DNA from: Acanthococcus lagerstroemiae
Taxonomy: Eukaryota > Arthropoda > Insecta > Hemiptera > Eriococcidae
Reading direction: 5' to 3'
NCBI GenBank assembly: GCA_031841125.1
Contig: CM063113.1
Location: 55,545,211-55,609,210 of the forward strand
DNA length: 64,000 nucleotides
In this document: piece after piece, positions 1 to 12,100 of the stretch
Position numbering within the stretch: the stretch's first letter is position 1
Layout of the letters: each line of letters starts with the position of its first letter
Made by a program: the position numbers and the translations under genes
Notes under the pieces: model-generated
Databases searched by the model: none
The model's input: the letters and a program-made list of their open reading frames with translations, nothing else
What the model was told of the DNA's origin: nothing

Positions 1-1079
1 GACCTTAACCGTGGGAGAGGAGCCTAGGATCAGTGAAATTAACGATTGAGGTAGTGGGTGGACAGACGAGCTGTTCTTAGGAGTTGCACTATCTGGAAAA
101 CACATTCATTGCGTTTCATTTCTGTGTACTTGTAAGCGGTAACACGTATCACTTTGAAACTTGCACTGATTATAGTTCTCATCTGTGACGAAAATATGGT
201 ATAAAAATATCGTAAAAATATGCGGTTGAAGGGAAATAATAATCGTCTTTCGAACACGAGAATAACGTATTGTTTTTTAGAATTATCAGTGTGTATGACG
301 GAAAATATACTAGCTTTTATTCCTTTTCTGCGTAGATAATACTGAAAAATAGTGAAGTAAGTGACGCAAACATTTACGACTTTCTTTTATTATGAACTAT
401 TAGAAACGAACATGATTACTGAAATAAATAAATGTTAGAATTTCCATTGTTTAGATTTTCATACACCACTTATTCAAATCGGTATTTTTATGTATCCCTT
501 ATGCTATTCGGAATCAGATTGACTTTCAACTTCTGCCGCAGATAAAGCAGACTACAAGAATTCAAAAAAACTGATAATGGAGAAAAGTCATTATTTTCCG
601 ATAAGTCGTTTTCCACTACTTGTTACCTCAATTTCAGGTACTCAGTAGTAAAATTCTTGCATCTACGCCCTTTTCTTAATTTTTGTTTTGTTTTTTGCCT
701 AACAGTTAGAAAATGTTTGAATTTTTCACTTTACGCTGGAAAATCTTTGATTCTGGGCCCCTCAGTAAGTTTTTGCTTCGTTGAGAACAAGGATGGTAAA
801 CGATGTTACCATCGTTTTCTTTCGGTATTGGTCAGAAAGAATAAGGTTTCTGTTTTCATTCTCGATAACGTTTTCTTCGAAATATCATGTTCGTTATTCA
901 TTTCATTCACCAACAAAATTTATCAACAAAATTTTACTGTTTAACTTTTTTTTTTTTTTTTTTCGTTTGGCAGCATAGAATAAGGTAAGTAAGCGAAGTA
1001 ACTGTTATCACCCCAGTTAGTATTTTCAGCACAAAATTATCCAAGTTCGGACAATAGTAGACTGAAATAGTAAAACAAA
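1..1079. other. AT-rich non-coding DNA, nothing recognised
   Basis: Contains a 17-T run near 945-963 and short open stretches with no family resemblance. It is probably intron or upstream DNA of the 5'-nucleotidase gene. Confidence 0.5.
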
Positions 1080-1081
1080 TA

Positions 1082-3048
1082 CAGTGAAACGTCGTTTATC
1101 CGCACTAATTGGGACCGAGGGTTGTGCGGATAAAAAATTTTGCGGTTAATCGAAATTGTGTATATTTAATGCAAAAAAACATGACTAAGATTAATTTTTC
1201 ATCATACAGTATAACTTAGAGTAAATATTTAATAAAAGATACACAATTTCCATTACTGTTTATCCATAAAGTAATCCGAAATCTTCTTTTGAACTGCACC
1301 GGTGCATCTCTTTTTTGCAGCTACATCTCTCATTCTCTTCAGCAGCAGTTGTGTTGTGCAACCTTCTGCCTGTTTCTCATACCATGACAGTGCGGTCTCT
1401 AAAGCAGTGAAAGCCTCTTGATGACTCGGTCCTCCTTCTTCTGCTCCTTCATTATCTGCACCTTCATCTTCCTCCTCACTTTCTTCTTGAACGAACGAAA
1501 CAATTTCATCATCATTAAGAACCTGGAATCCTGGATCATCCTCATTTTCCAACCAAGTAAGCGCATCCTCTGCATCGCAGTCAGAAAACCCTGGAATTTG
1601 AGGAAATAATTCTTCTACCATTTCATTCACATCTTCCTGAACAGTGTTGAAGTCACTGTCTCCATTGACTTCTCTTCTTCTTAGCAGTTTATTCCAGGCG
1701 TTCCCAAGATTTCCTCTTGTCATTGAATTCCAAGCATCTGCTATCATGTAGCAACAATCTTTGAGATTAAGTTGCTTTGCAAATGAAATCACGCTTTCCT
1801 CATCATCCGCCGACAGCAATAAACGACGCAATACATCTTTCTTATAAATTCTCTTGACCTTCGCAATCACGCCTTGATCCATGGGCTGAATCAAAGCTGT
1901 CACATTTGGGGGTAGGTATCTTACTTCAAAATTCTCGTCAACTTGATTTAAGGATTCGATGTTTGGATGCGATGGTGCATTATCAAGTAAGAGAACCACT
2001 TTTCTTTTCTTTTTCTCGAAATTTCTTCACTTTTGGAATAAAAGTGTGTGCATACCAGTCATAAAATACATCACTGTTCATCCAAGCACTGGCTTGGTTC
2101 TTGTAACACACAGGAAGATTTTTCATGGTTTTGAAACAGCGCGGATTTTTTGATTTACCGATCATGAGAAGGGGCAAAGAATGAGTACCATTTGCATTAG
2201 CACATACCATAAGGGTCACACGTTCTTTGCTGATCTTGAATCCAGGAGTTTTCTTTTCTCTCTTTGACGCAAGTGACTTTCGTGATAAGGCCCTCCGGTT
2301 CAGTCCTGTTTCATCAGCATTGTATAAGTCACTCAGAGATGAATTTTCTTCCTCCATGTACTCGGAGAATTTAATTTTAAAGTTTTCAGCTGCTGTAGGG
2401 TCACTGGATAAGCGTTCTCCTTCGATGTCCATCTCTCGAATTCCATGACGTGCTTTGAAATTCTTCAACCATCCAGTACTAGCCTTGAAATCAGTAGAAC
2501 CATCCAACTTTTCATTCAATAGCAACGCTTTTTCACACAAAAGAGGTCCAGCGATAGGATCTCCTTTGCTCCTCCGTTGGGTGAACCACATGAATAGAGC
2601 TTCTTTCAATTTTTCATTCTGCGCTGATCTCATAGTTTTCTTCTTCGTGACCCGTCTTCACTATCGAGCTTCGATGCATAATTCAAAATGTCTACTCGTC
2701 GTTTTTTTAGATCGTAGACTGTCCTCTTTCCAATGTTATACTGAATGACTAAAGCATCAATACTTTCACCTTTATCGAGTTTACGAATAATCTCCACTTT
2801 TTTCTCAATTGATAAAACATTTCGACTGCGTTTAACTTCACAACCACTCGTTGAGGCCATAATTGCTGAACCAAAAATTTAAATCACGCTCACTTGTGTC
2901 TTGTCTAATACCGTATGTACGTATGTACAGTACTATGTAAGTAAATACCGGACTCAGTCAGTCAAAAACGGTCAGGTTATAAACAGTTTCAGATAGTTGT
3001 GATTTTTTCTTTTTTTTTGGACGTATGCGGATAAGCGACGTTTCACTG
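1082..3048 (-). mobile_element. Tigger/pogo-type (Tc1/mariner superfamily) DNA transposon, nearly full length
   Basis: The ends are inverted: CAGTGAAACGTCGTTTATCC at 1082 and its complement (one difference in 24) ending at 3048. Both ends are flanked by TA (1080-1081 and 3049-3050), the target duplication of this superfamily. The 1967-bp length and the single transposase gene on the minus strand are typical of Tigger elements. The transposase is broken by two frameshifts. The well-preserved termini and ORFs indicate a fairly recent copy. Confidence 0.95.
1253..2860 (-). pseudogene. Tigger (CENP-B/jerky-like) transposase, two frameshifts
   Basis: Cut-and-paste transposase of the DDE_1 family, read on the minus strand from ATG at 2860. 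The first block (2860-2630) is a CENP-B N-terminal helix-turn-helix (LSIEKKVEIIRKLDKGES). The second (2633-1983) has the HTH_CENPB domain (KASTGWLKNFKARHGI) and the first catalytic Asp in YNADETGL. The third (about 2010-1253) has LLLDNAPSHP with the second Asp, ALIQPMDQGV, the third Asp in IADAWNSM, and ends KKISDYFMDKQ. The blocks are in different frames: one shift near 2632, one in an A/T homopolymer near 1998-2025. About 535 residues in total, normal for the family. Also resembles domesticated JRK/TIGD proteins, but the flanking TIRs show it is a transposon. Confidence 0.93.
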
Positions 3049-3050
3049 TA

Positions 3051-3728
3051 TATTGATATTAGAGAACTTCTGAATTAATACTAAATATGAATTTCAAATT
3101 TCAATCTTATTTCCTGATTCTGGAAGTAGAGAACATTTCTACTTTTAATAAAGCTCAACGTGTAACATGTATAATAATAATACTGAACGAAACAAACAAC
3201 ATTTTTCGTTTCGTTCAACACTTATTTTTTTAATTTTGTTTTTCGTTTTCTTTAGATTTGCTAAAAAGAATTTCGTTTCCGTTCTGAAGCATACAAATTA
3301 AGTACAGAATTTTCGTTTACACATGCATACCTACATGCTTCCAAGCATTTTCCTCTCCCACACTGCATTTTTGTGTACTATCCCGGGTCGGGTTAATAAA
3401 GCTGTGTAAATACTAGGCTACACATTGCTCGCTTTGTGCTTATTTGCTCTAACTGTGTACGTATATATCTCTGTAAATGGAGGAGTTGAAATAATTGAGG
3501 CATGGTATTTATGAAAAACTATATACAGCTGTACAGAAGATGGTCTCCGATATGTGGAGAAACCAAAAAAAAAAGACTATACTCCATCAACTCGCAGTTT
3601 ACAGAAATCGCGAAGTGTCGAACGCGCCACTGCATTTTTTATGGAGTCATAGTAATTGAAAGTAAAGCTTACAGAGTAGTTCGCCATAAGACATCAGGCA
3701 CTTTGATTCCAAGTCCCATTTCTCACAA
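3051..3728. other. AT-rich non-coding DNA
   Basis: No domain, repeat boundary or RNA recognised. Several phased T-rich and TTTCGTTT stretches lie near 3190-3290. Confidence 0.5.
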
Positions 3729-3731
3729 GGT

Positions 3732-3792
3732 CGCTCTGTGGCTGAATGGTATCATGTCCACCTATCGTCTCCTTGGGAAACGGGTTCGATCA
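3732..3792 (+). repeat. tRNA-like head of a second SINE family
   Basis: An A-box TGGCTGAATGG at 3739-3749 and a B-box GGTTCGATC at 3783-3791 are spaced as in tRNA (RNA polymerase III internal promoter). There is no convincing full cloverleaf or 3' stem, so a SINE head is more likely than a tRNA gene. A body may continue toward 3860. Confidence 0.55.
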
Positions 3793-3961
3793 TAGTGCCG
3801 GTAAAGCTGGTGAACAGCGTTCGTCTCTCTTCCTTCTGTCACCGCAAGCAACCAAGCGACCAAAGCGATTGTAGTACCAATTGAGGTGGATAGATAGCGT
3901 GCTCCGCTGTTCCGCCATCAGTTCTCAAGAACAAGACACTAAAGCTCGCGGAATACCTTAC

Positions 3962-4174
3962 TAGAGCACCTACCTGGAAATATCCGAGTACTGACATCCG
4001 CCATTTTACGCCACTGAGTGCCCGACAATTCACAATTCACTACGTGGAACGTTCTGCGTATCGAATTGTGAATTGTTGGACATCAAGCGACGGTTCCACG
4101 CAGTGGATTGTGAATTGTCTGGCACCAAACGATGGAAAATGGCGGATGTCAGTACTCGGGTGTTAGGTGCTCTA
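3962..4174. mobile_element. palindromic (foldback) MITE-like element
   Basis: The left arm (3962-4050, TAGAGCACCTACC... to GTGGAAC) is the imperfect reverse complement of the right arm (4093-4174, GTTCCAC... to AGGTGCTCTA). A shared core (CGAGTACTGACATCCGCCAT and its complement) is perfect. The short middle carries further copies of AATTGTGAATTG. Superfamily not assignable. Confidence 0.8.
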
Positions 4175-5330
4175 ACGTTTTACTAACAGTAACTGAAGGA
4201 TTGGTGCGCTCTTGTGTGTGCTATAGGTCCCTTACTCAACATTTTGAGGCCCGTGGCGAGTAACGATTCGGATAGGCGCACGTCTTCTACACGAAGGGAG
4301 AAATTCTGTAAGGCAACAAACCGTCAGGAAATCAATGGAAGACTACCTCAACTACTGTGTTTGAGCCCAATAAGCCGTGCTACTTGATCGTTTTGATCGC
4401 TGACTTCTGGATATGACACCGAAAGAAGGAGATTTCTATACGTCATATTAACCTACTTCATACATCCCCGTTATTTACTGATTATTGTAAAGTTCCTTTT
4501 TAGAAATTGCCGGAAGAGGGCGAGTGAGTGATGCGCGAAATCACAAAAAAAAAAACGTTTTTTCAGTACTGAAGTCAGTTGTACGAAGACTGTATCATTC
4601 ATTGACCAATGTATATACGTTAATGTGTCGAGTTTCAATTCCATAATAGCTTCATAAGCTCCAAAATCTAACTTTTCTGAAAGAATTTTAATTTCCCTTG
4701 AGTTTTTTAAAACATCCGCATTCTATCTGCATAACACAAACATAACGCGATAGAATGCGAACGGGGGCAAACACTCCGGCTTAACATGGAGCAAACTGAA
4801 GGAAAATTACTCCATTGTCAGGGACCCCCACTGTTCTACTATCTGTAAACATATGCATTGAAACTAGGAGCGGCTTTTCATCCCATTTTGCCGTATAAAA
4901 TCGGTTGTCATGATGAAAAAAGAGACTATTGAACTATTCACCAAAACACTGTCCTGCCAGGAAAAATGATAGCTCTAAATTTTATTTTTTAAAAACCGAT
5001 AGTGGAAAAGAACTGAAATATTGGGGAGCTCTCTATCAGATTGGAAGAAAGTTATATCCATGAATTTTTTCGTGTAAATATCTTAAAACTAATATCACTA
5101 TGCAATAATTTTGACACGGAGTTGCTAACATTTCAGTCACCAATTTTAAATTTACTTATGCGAGGTTATGACCATTGTCAAGAGCACCACAAGAGTAATG
5201 GAGGCGGGCAAATATGGCATTTGTCCCTTTGAATTTTTGCGAAAAAGCCATATTTTTTCCAAAGGAATGTTGTGCCTCTTCTACACAGAGTGTGGAAATG
5301 GCCTGCCCCTCCCTCTGAAAACCAGAGTCT
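4175..5330. other. non-coding DNA, nothing recognised
   Basis: Only short frames with no motif and A-runs near 4545-4560. No repeat structure seen. Confidence 0.5.
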
Positions 5331-5640
5331 TAAACGACTTCGAGACAAGTCTGAAAGATTCTTAAATGGCCTTCAACAAGTATTAGAAAATCTTGAACGG
5401 TCTGAAGCATGCCTTGAAGTCGTGCAAAGCGTTAAAGAAACTTGGACTAGTCTGGAAGAGTCTTAGAGCAGGTTAAGAGAGAATCATAAGTACGTCTGGA
5501 ACAGTTTAAAACGTGCTTATCAACTTTTGAGGGGCTTGAAAGTTTCAAATAAGTTTGGATTAACCTTAAATGATTTTGTAGACGTATAGGGGTTTCGAAG
5601 AATCTTAACAGAATTTTTACAAGTTATGGAGCCTAACGCT
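5330..5640. repeat. degenerate short-period array, GAGTCTT-type
   Basis: Diverged units of about 20-30 bp around a theme such as AGTCTGGAAGAGTCTTA. The same theme recurs at 28.7-28.95, 35.1-35.9, 62.6-63.1 and 63.8-64.0 kb. Open frames here are by-products of the repeat. Confidence 0.55.
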
Positions 5641-6287
5641 ACGCACTGGGCCGATAGGAAGTGAATATGTGACAAGCTCGCAAAGCCCGTTTATCGTTAT
5701 TCAAACTGGAAAATCATACCCATACCTTTCATCTTGTTGCACAGGGCAAATTATCTGGATAACAAGCAATTCAATCGAACTCACCTGTAACAGAGAAAAA
5801 TACAAGCAATGTTAAATAGGTTCTGATAATACATTTACAGCATTCAAAAATCCGGATGTAAAAATTCTATACTGAGGCAAAAAACATCAGCAGCAAAGAT
5901 GCGCTTGTTATTTCCATGAAATTGAGACACAGAGGAAATGGGGTATCAGGTGGTGATAAGATACGATCTATTTATGTTCAGTAAGTCGGCTATGTTTTTC
6001 GTATTTCTTCTGGAACTCCTCGTGACTTCCGGGGGTGAGATGGGGAAAATGTACTCGCTGACACGAGGAATACGGCACCGCTGTACACCAATCATGCTTT
6101 TCATCAATAACCGGGGCTCCAAAAATTATATAAAAATGTGAACTACGTTACTGATGCACGGCTAAAAAATAATGCAGCTCCGAAGATTGATTACCTCGTC
6201 TTGGGAGAGGCACTAAATCAATTTTAGTTTAATTCCTTCCACCATATGTGACACAGCACAAGAAACTCCAACATAAGTTGGAAAATA
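5641..6287. other. non-coding DNA, nothing recognised
   Basis: No coding, RNA or repeat signal that I can support. Confidence 0.5.
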
Positions 6288-6407
6288 AAAGTTTTCCGGA
6301 AAGTAGAAATAGAAAATATTCTATCATAAGAGACCGTGTAAATCTTTAAAGTTTTCCGGAAAGTAGAAATAGAAAATATTCCATCATAAGAGACCGTGTA
6401 AATCTTT
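6288..6407. repeat. 60-bp tandem duplication, two copies
   Basis: Unit 6288-6347 is repeated at 6348-6407 with one difference (CTATC versus CCATC), so the duplication is recent. Confidence 0.95.
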
Positions 6408-7557
6408 AAGTCCGTTTTGCACTGCAGAAAAGTGGCTCATCTCGAATAGGATGATACAAACATGTTTCCTTCGATAAAGTACAGGAAAAAAAAAAAAAAA
6501 AAATCGGACGGACCTATAGTGGAGTTTCCTGTGCTGCATCACACATTACTTACAAGATTTATTCAGTTATTCGAATGATAATAGAACGAAAAAGTAAATC
6601 TCGAAAACAAAGAAGTTTCCCAATTTTGATCCCTCCCTCTTCACTGATTTCAGGATTTACTTGTGGCTGCCAGTGTTAAAATGAAATTGAGACGCCCTTA
6701 ATTCGTTTAGACTAATTGTGTTCTTTAGTCCCACTTTCCGGGAGACTGTTTCAGAAGAAACTACTGAGCCAGAAGTAAAATGAACGTAGAAATTAGAGCG
6801 GTTTCTGAAACAATGCGAGATCAAATTGTGAAACCAAACAGTGAAATGCTTTTGGTAAAACTGCATAATTTATGATGACTTTTCACGATTTCGATACAAT
6901 ACGCAATTTAATGGACCAGAGTTTTCGGCGATCCTCTCTTCTCGATTGTATATTTTTCTATAAACTATCCTGCCTGGCTGGTCTCTACGTAACATGATAC
7001 GAACATATCACAAACATCTTTTTTGCATTTCCGACAAAATCGCCTTCTTCTTTGGCTGTCGATAACACTCGTCTACCTTCTCCTGTTCTGTACTTGTGAG
7101 TGAACAGATCAACCTCGCCTACCTGAACGAACTTGTGGAGTGTGTGCTGTTCATCTTTCCTCTCCTTTCTCATTGTAATATGGTAGCGATTGCTCATTTC
7201 TCCGTCGTCACCAGTTGGGCTTTGGTAATTGTCCGGAGTTCGCGTGACAATGCCTCTGATACGGAAAGTCACATCGCAAAGAGGAGCGGTTATAATTTTT
7301 GAGCGACAAAAGTACGTCCAGTACTCGTACACGAAGTCAGAGAATGAGAATAATTTGTGGCGATGCGTAGTAGATCTTGTGGAACCACACTATTGACTAA
7401 CAAGGACATTTCAACCATCAACTGACACGCAGAAGATTATGGCCACGATTCGTTAACGGAAGAGGGAAGCTCAACGCCATCAGGAAAGGACAGCAAAATA
7501 ACAAGCAAAAGACACCTCTTTGATGCCCTCCAAGACTTCTTTAAGACTCTTGTTAGC
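6408..7557. other. non-coding DNA with a 19-A run
   Basis: An A-run lies at about 6485-6502. Open frames on both strands near 6985-7332 have no recognisable motif. Confidence 0.5.
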
Positions 7558-7774
7558 ACTCTTTTCTAATTTTACTCTCAGCCCGAGCCCTGGAATCCGC
7601 CCTTTCGAGCATTACTTCAGAGTCGACGGGGAGGCTGTTAGGGCTGCCTTAGCCCTCTTCTCGTCTTGCCGAAAAACCGGTCTAGGTCGAAATGTAGCGA
7701 GTTGCTCCGCGGACTCGAACCCGAGACCTCCGGATTACGAAACCAGCGCGCTATCCACTCAGCCAACCAGACCC
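7558..7774 (-). repeat. tRNA-derived SINE, copy A
   Basis: Read on the minus strand. The tRNA-like head begins near 7774, with A-box TGGCTGAGTGG (7755-7765) and B-box GGTTCGAGTCC (7711-7721). A body of about 150 bp follows, with CTAGACCGG-type, GAGGGCTAAGG and GCTCGAAAGGGCGG segments. Five more copies of this family lie at 24.7, 25.7, 34.6, 34.9 and 63.1 kb. A scrap of the head (AGCCAACCAGACCCC) recurs near 8013-8027. Confidence 0.9.
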
Positions 7775-8417
7775 CTTTCCTATGAACCTATAGGTGCATC
7801 TGTTTATCTACCTATATGCCTAACTCTTTGGAGGCGGGAGAATAGAGTGGGATGGAGAGAGAGAACACAATGACCAAGAGTGAACGCTTCTTAACCAAGT
7901 TTCTTCGAGGAGAGAAAGTGTACGTCTTTTCTTGATTTTTTTCTTTACAAACAATGGAAAATCATCTCGTCAGTTCGATTTCGAGGCAAATCCAATTTTT
8001 CTCGAAAATTCAGCCAACCAGACCCCCAAGCAAAAGACTCCTGAAGACAGGAGGAAATTTGAAATAATCACGACCACTCATGAGTCTCTACTTCGAGAAG
8101 AAATAACTTTGGCTGATTTTTTGTGCTAAAAATAAGCCTCGACAATGCACTGAAGGGAAAATAACAAAAATATTTTTGCTAGATGGACGATTGATTGACG
8201 AGGGGTTGATTTTATTCGTATACTGAAATGTTTTCTTATGTCTTACGTATGTACTCACTCCTATGTCTGTTTGTATTAAACGTGCCATAATGTGACTTGA
8301 CTCCCTTTTCATGGGCGAGTTGTTACAGCAAGAGAGTTGGGCGAGTTGATGTAGACGAGTCGATGAATTCCTTATTATTATTATTGTTCTGTTGACGCAT
8401 TATCCTTTTTTTCTAGC
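7775..8417. other. non-coding DNA
   Basis: Contains the short SINE-head scrap at about 8012-8027, otherwise nothing recognised. Confidence 0.5.
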
Positions 8418-8524
8418 GTCCCTCTAGTCACTGATGCGATACTCGAAAGGGTAGTTTCCGGGGCCAAGGGTGCGGTGTCTGGGGAGCCAATTTGGCATGC
8501 GTGCATCGCCATACGATCCACCAA
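8418..8524. repeat. dispersed repeat R105, copy 1
   Basis: A ~105-bp block running from CACTGATGCGATACTCGAAA to CATACGATCCACCAA. It is closely repeated at 34190-34285 (same strand) and inverted at 29823-29925. No TIR or tail identified; it could be part of a longer LINE or SINE. Confidence 0.8.
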
Positions 8525-8994
8525 ACATTATCCTTTTATCTTCTTTTTCTTCTCGATCGGCCAGGTAGGACATCAGTTTAGTTCAGGTACAGTTGAGTCA
8601 TAGTTCAGTCACAGTTCACTTTAGCACTCTGAAGATCTGTTTTCTTGTATCGAGCAACACACACGTTTTTTCTATCCGCACTCGTTTTTGGATTTCCAAT
8701 GCCCTCGCTATGATCCGTACTAAACACTCAGTTCTTTTAATCGTACAATTTCCGAGAAAAAAAACCCGCAGTTAAATTAGCGGGGGGGGGGGAGGCAGGC
8801 TGACAGGTATTAATGGTAAAAATATTTTCGCTCGTATAATTTTTCAGTTCCCCCCTTTTTTTTAAATGGGAGGCATTTAGTGGATTTAGAGAGGTTAAGC
8901 CTCTCAAGCTTCCTCATTTGTACCTATGACTAGTACGTTTCTCAATCTTAATTAACAACTGATTTCTTATTTTTTCCCTTATTTTTGCTTCAAG
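8525..8994. other. intronic DNA before exon 1 of the 5'-nucleotidase
   Basis: Holds a G-run (8783-8792) and a T-rich tract leading into the exon acceptor. Nothing else recognised. Confidence 0.5.
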
Positions 8995-9195
8995 AGCTTG
9001 GGGAACCACGAATTCGACGACGGAATCGATAATCTCGTCGAGTACCTGAAGCGCGTCAAAACTCCGGTAGTCGCCTGTAACCTCAACCTGACGACGGAGC
9101 CGAGGCTAAACCTTCCCAATCTGACCCCATCCATAGTGCTAGATATCGACGGTCGAAAAATTGGCGTAATTGGATACTTGACGCCGGACACGATG
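8995..9195 (+). CDS. 5'-nucleotidase exon 1 (of those visible): GNHE metal-site motif
   Basis: This exon reads SLGNHEFDDGIDNL onward and ends ...GYLTPDTM. Asn and His of GNHE are a metal ligand and a catalytic residue in the metallophosphoesterase fold. The acceptor AG is at 8993-8994 after a T-rich tract; an AG at 8995-8996 is an alternative that would remove one codon's worth of sequence and disturb phase. The donor is GT at 9196, phase 0. Preceding exons, which should carry the DxH and GD metal ligands, were not found between 1 and 8994. Confidence 0.92.
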
Positions 9196-12100
9196 GTAAT
9201 TACCGTTTTCGTTATAATTAAGAAAATAACACTTGTCATTAATAGTTGTGAATGACCAAAACGAGGCACGAAATCGACAACCCGTAGATTTCGTATTTTT
9301 ATTTGACCAAATTCACCGTCGTATTCATCGAGACGACGAACTCGGCCGTGAGTTCTTTGCACGACTGTGACCACGTGCGTCGCCGTAGTTTCAACTCGAA
9401 TGCTTCCATTTCAGTCGATAGCGAACACCGAGAATTTGGAAATATTCGATGAGATACCTTACATCAGAGCGGAGGCCAAACGTTTGAAGGAAGAAGGAGT
9501 CAACATTATCATCGCTTTGGGACATTCGGGCTTCCGACGTGACATCGAGATCGCCCAGCAGATCCCCGAAATCAGCATGATAGTTGGAGGACATTCTCAC
9601 ACACTACTGTACACGCCAAAAGGTACGACTTATTTAGGTCACACTGTACATAGTTAATGAAAAGTAATTAGCCTAGTTACCTATTTTCATCTACGTATGT
9701 TGATCTCCTGCATGGTGCCGGCGATCAATACCTGTACTCGAATTGCGTTCAGAAATTATAACATTTTAAACGCTCTCAAAATAATGCGCGCCAACTGGGC
9801 GATAGCTGATACAGGTATCTTCTTCCACCTAATAGGTGAATGAAACTGGTTCCAAGGTACGAGGAACTAAAGGAGCTATGAGCTATTCTGTCTGAAAATC
9901 GATATAGTGCCTCTAATGACAGGTTCTCAATACATTTTTAATATTTTCTGAGGGGGCTACGTCGACCTTCTATAGCGGCTCCCCCGCCGCTGCCGCTCAA
10001 AAAGTCGGCTATGTTCAAAAAGTTCAATTAATACGCATTTATGAGAGATGTACGTACCCTAAAATGTCATAATTTTCGAGAGAGGGGGAGAGACTAAATT
10101 ATTCTTCTGTAGAGGGAGCGATTTTACACTCTACAAATTTTGTTCGTTTTTCCGCCGAATAGCTTCGATCTCGACTTATTTTGAAACAACTCAATTAAAA
10201 TTCAAATAAGAAAATCATCCGGATCCCGTTTTCAATTTTGCCGATTGTAGCGCTCTTAGCGGATGACCGGCCCGAATATTAGCCGCCTAATATTTTCGTT
10301 AACCTGACCAGTCAACACTTTAGCGCATCAATTGTAAATTATAATGTTGTCAGCACTTTAGCGCAGCAACTTTAGAAATTAACTTCCCAACTCAGGAAAC
10401 CCATATGCATAAGATATGTATTGAGGTAAATATTACCCCACTGTGCCTTATAAGGTTTTTGAATAAACTCCACCGTGTGTCTCCCGAAATTCCTCCACCC
10501 ATTTGGTCGCCTGTTTATCACATGTGTGTTACATACTTATATGATGTAGGCAAGCGCCTCTAACTTCGAACTCAGAGTTCTTCTATTTCAGAAATATCGA
10601 TACTAAAGATGTTTAATGGGGTAAATCTTACCCCAGTGTGCCTTATACGGGTTAAGGAAATGCACATTTTGGCATAAAATCGTACATTTCAACGCATATG
10701 TGCAAATATTTGGCAATTTTATTTATTTTTACCTCATATTGACTAAAATCAGGGCCGGATTAAGGGATTTCGGCTGGAGGGCCAGCGGTGGTGGGGGCCC
10801 CAAACGCGACGGCTTCGTAATATAGTTGTTTTTTTTTAAAAAATCTATTTTTATATTGCGCAAATACAATACGAGCAACTATCGTCACGTCGTAATGGTA
10901 AAAACAGGAGTAGTATATAGGCACACGCAATTAATAGTTATATTAATCTTCCGTTGAAATGATGGTCTGCATTCGCACTGTTGTGCCGTCTTCCGACTCC
11001 CAAGCGCGCACCAGAAGGCCGTCACTAATGCGCAGCGAGTCCCACTGAGCCCACAGAGCTTTCAGCTCGCGTGACTGATCCAAAATTTCCTGCCACGGTG
11101 GTTTTCGCCTGCTTGCTTGGCCCGTAGCATCCGACCAACGACTTCATCCCCTAGCTGATCTGTCTTCAGTGCATCACTAGACTGCAGCGATACCCGCTTA
11201 ACGGACGCAAGTTCCTTCTTCTCCAGTTGCTGACAAAACCGACAGTCTGCAGGCCACGGTTGCCTCGACAGTCCGTCCGCATTTCCATGGCTTTTGCCTT
11301 TCCGGAACTGTATTTCGCCGGAATACTTCTGTAACTGCTGAAGCCACCTCGCGATTTGTCCCTCAGGATATTTGAAGGACAGGAGCCACTGTAATGCCGA
11401 ATGGTCAGTCCGGAGAGTAAATTTCTGGCCCTACACATACTTGTGAAATTGGCGCGAAGTTTTGACCACAGCGAGGAGCTCTCTCCTAGTGACACAGTAG
11501 TTCCGCTCAGGCCGCGAAAGAGACTTGCTGTAGTAAGCAATGACGCGCTCATTCCCATTTTCCAGCTGGGCGGTGTCGCTGGTGTCTGTGTCTACAATGA
11601 ATGGCTGGTCCGGCTTTGGAAAAGCCAAGACTGGAGCTGTACACAACAGCTTCTTCAATTTCTCAAAGGCTTCTGTGCACTTGTCTGTCCAGACAAATTC
11701 CCGGTGATCTTCTGTTAGCTGATGCAGTAGTCGGGTAATATCAGGAAAGTCTCGGATGTACCTTCGGTAGTAGGAACAGAATCCGAGGAAGCTCCTGGTC
11801 TGACGCTTGTCCACTGGAACTGGCCACTTTTCCACTGCAGATAGCTTATTTGGGTCGGTCCGGATTCCTTCCTTGGAGATGACATGGCCCAGAAATCGTA
11901 CCTCCTTCTGGGCCGGGGAATACTTCTTGGGTGACAGCTTCAACCCGGCACTCTGGAACCTGTAGAACACCTGCCTGACCTTATCTAGGTGTTGCTGCAG
12001 GGTAGATCCTCCAAAGATGACGACATCATCAAGGTACACTAGGCAGATCTTGCTTAGTAGGCCTCGCAGGACTGTCTCCATCAAACGCTCGAATGTAGCT

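Noticed and set aside
3732..3792. A functional tRNA gene
   Set aside because: A and B boxes are present, but no acceptor stem or regular anticodon arm can be drawn; a SINE head fits better.
7711..7774. tRNA gene on the minus strand
   Set aside because: The same sequence recurs six times with a common non-tRNA body and, for four copies, target duplications, so it is a SINE.
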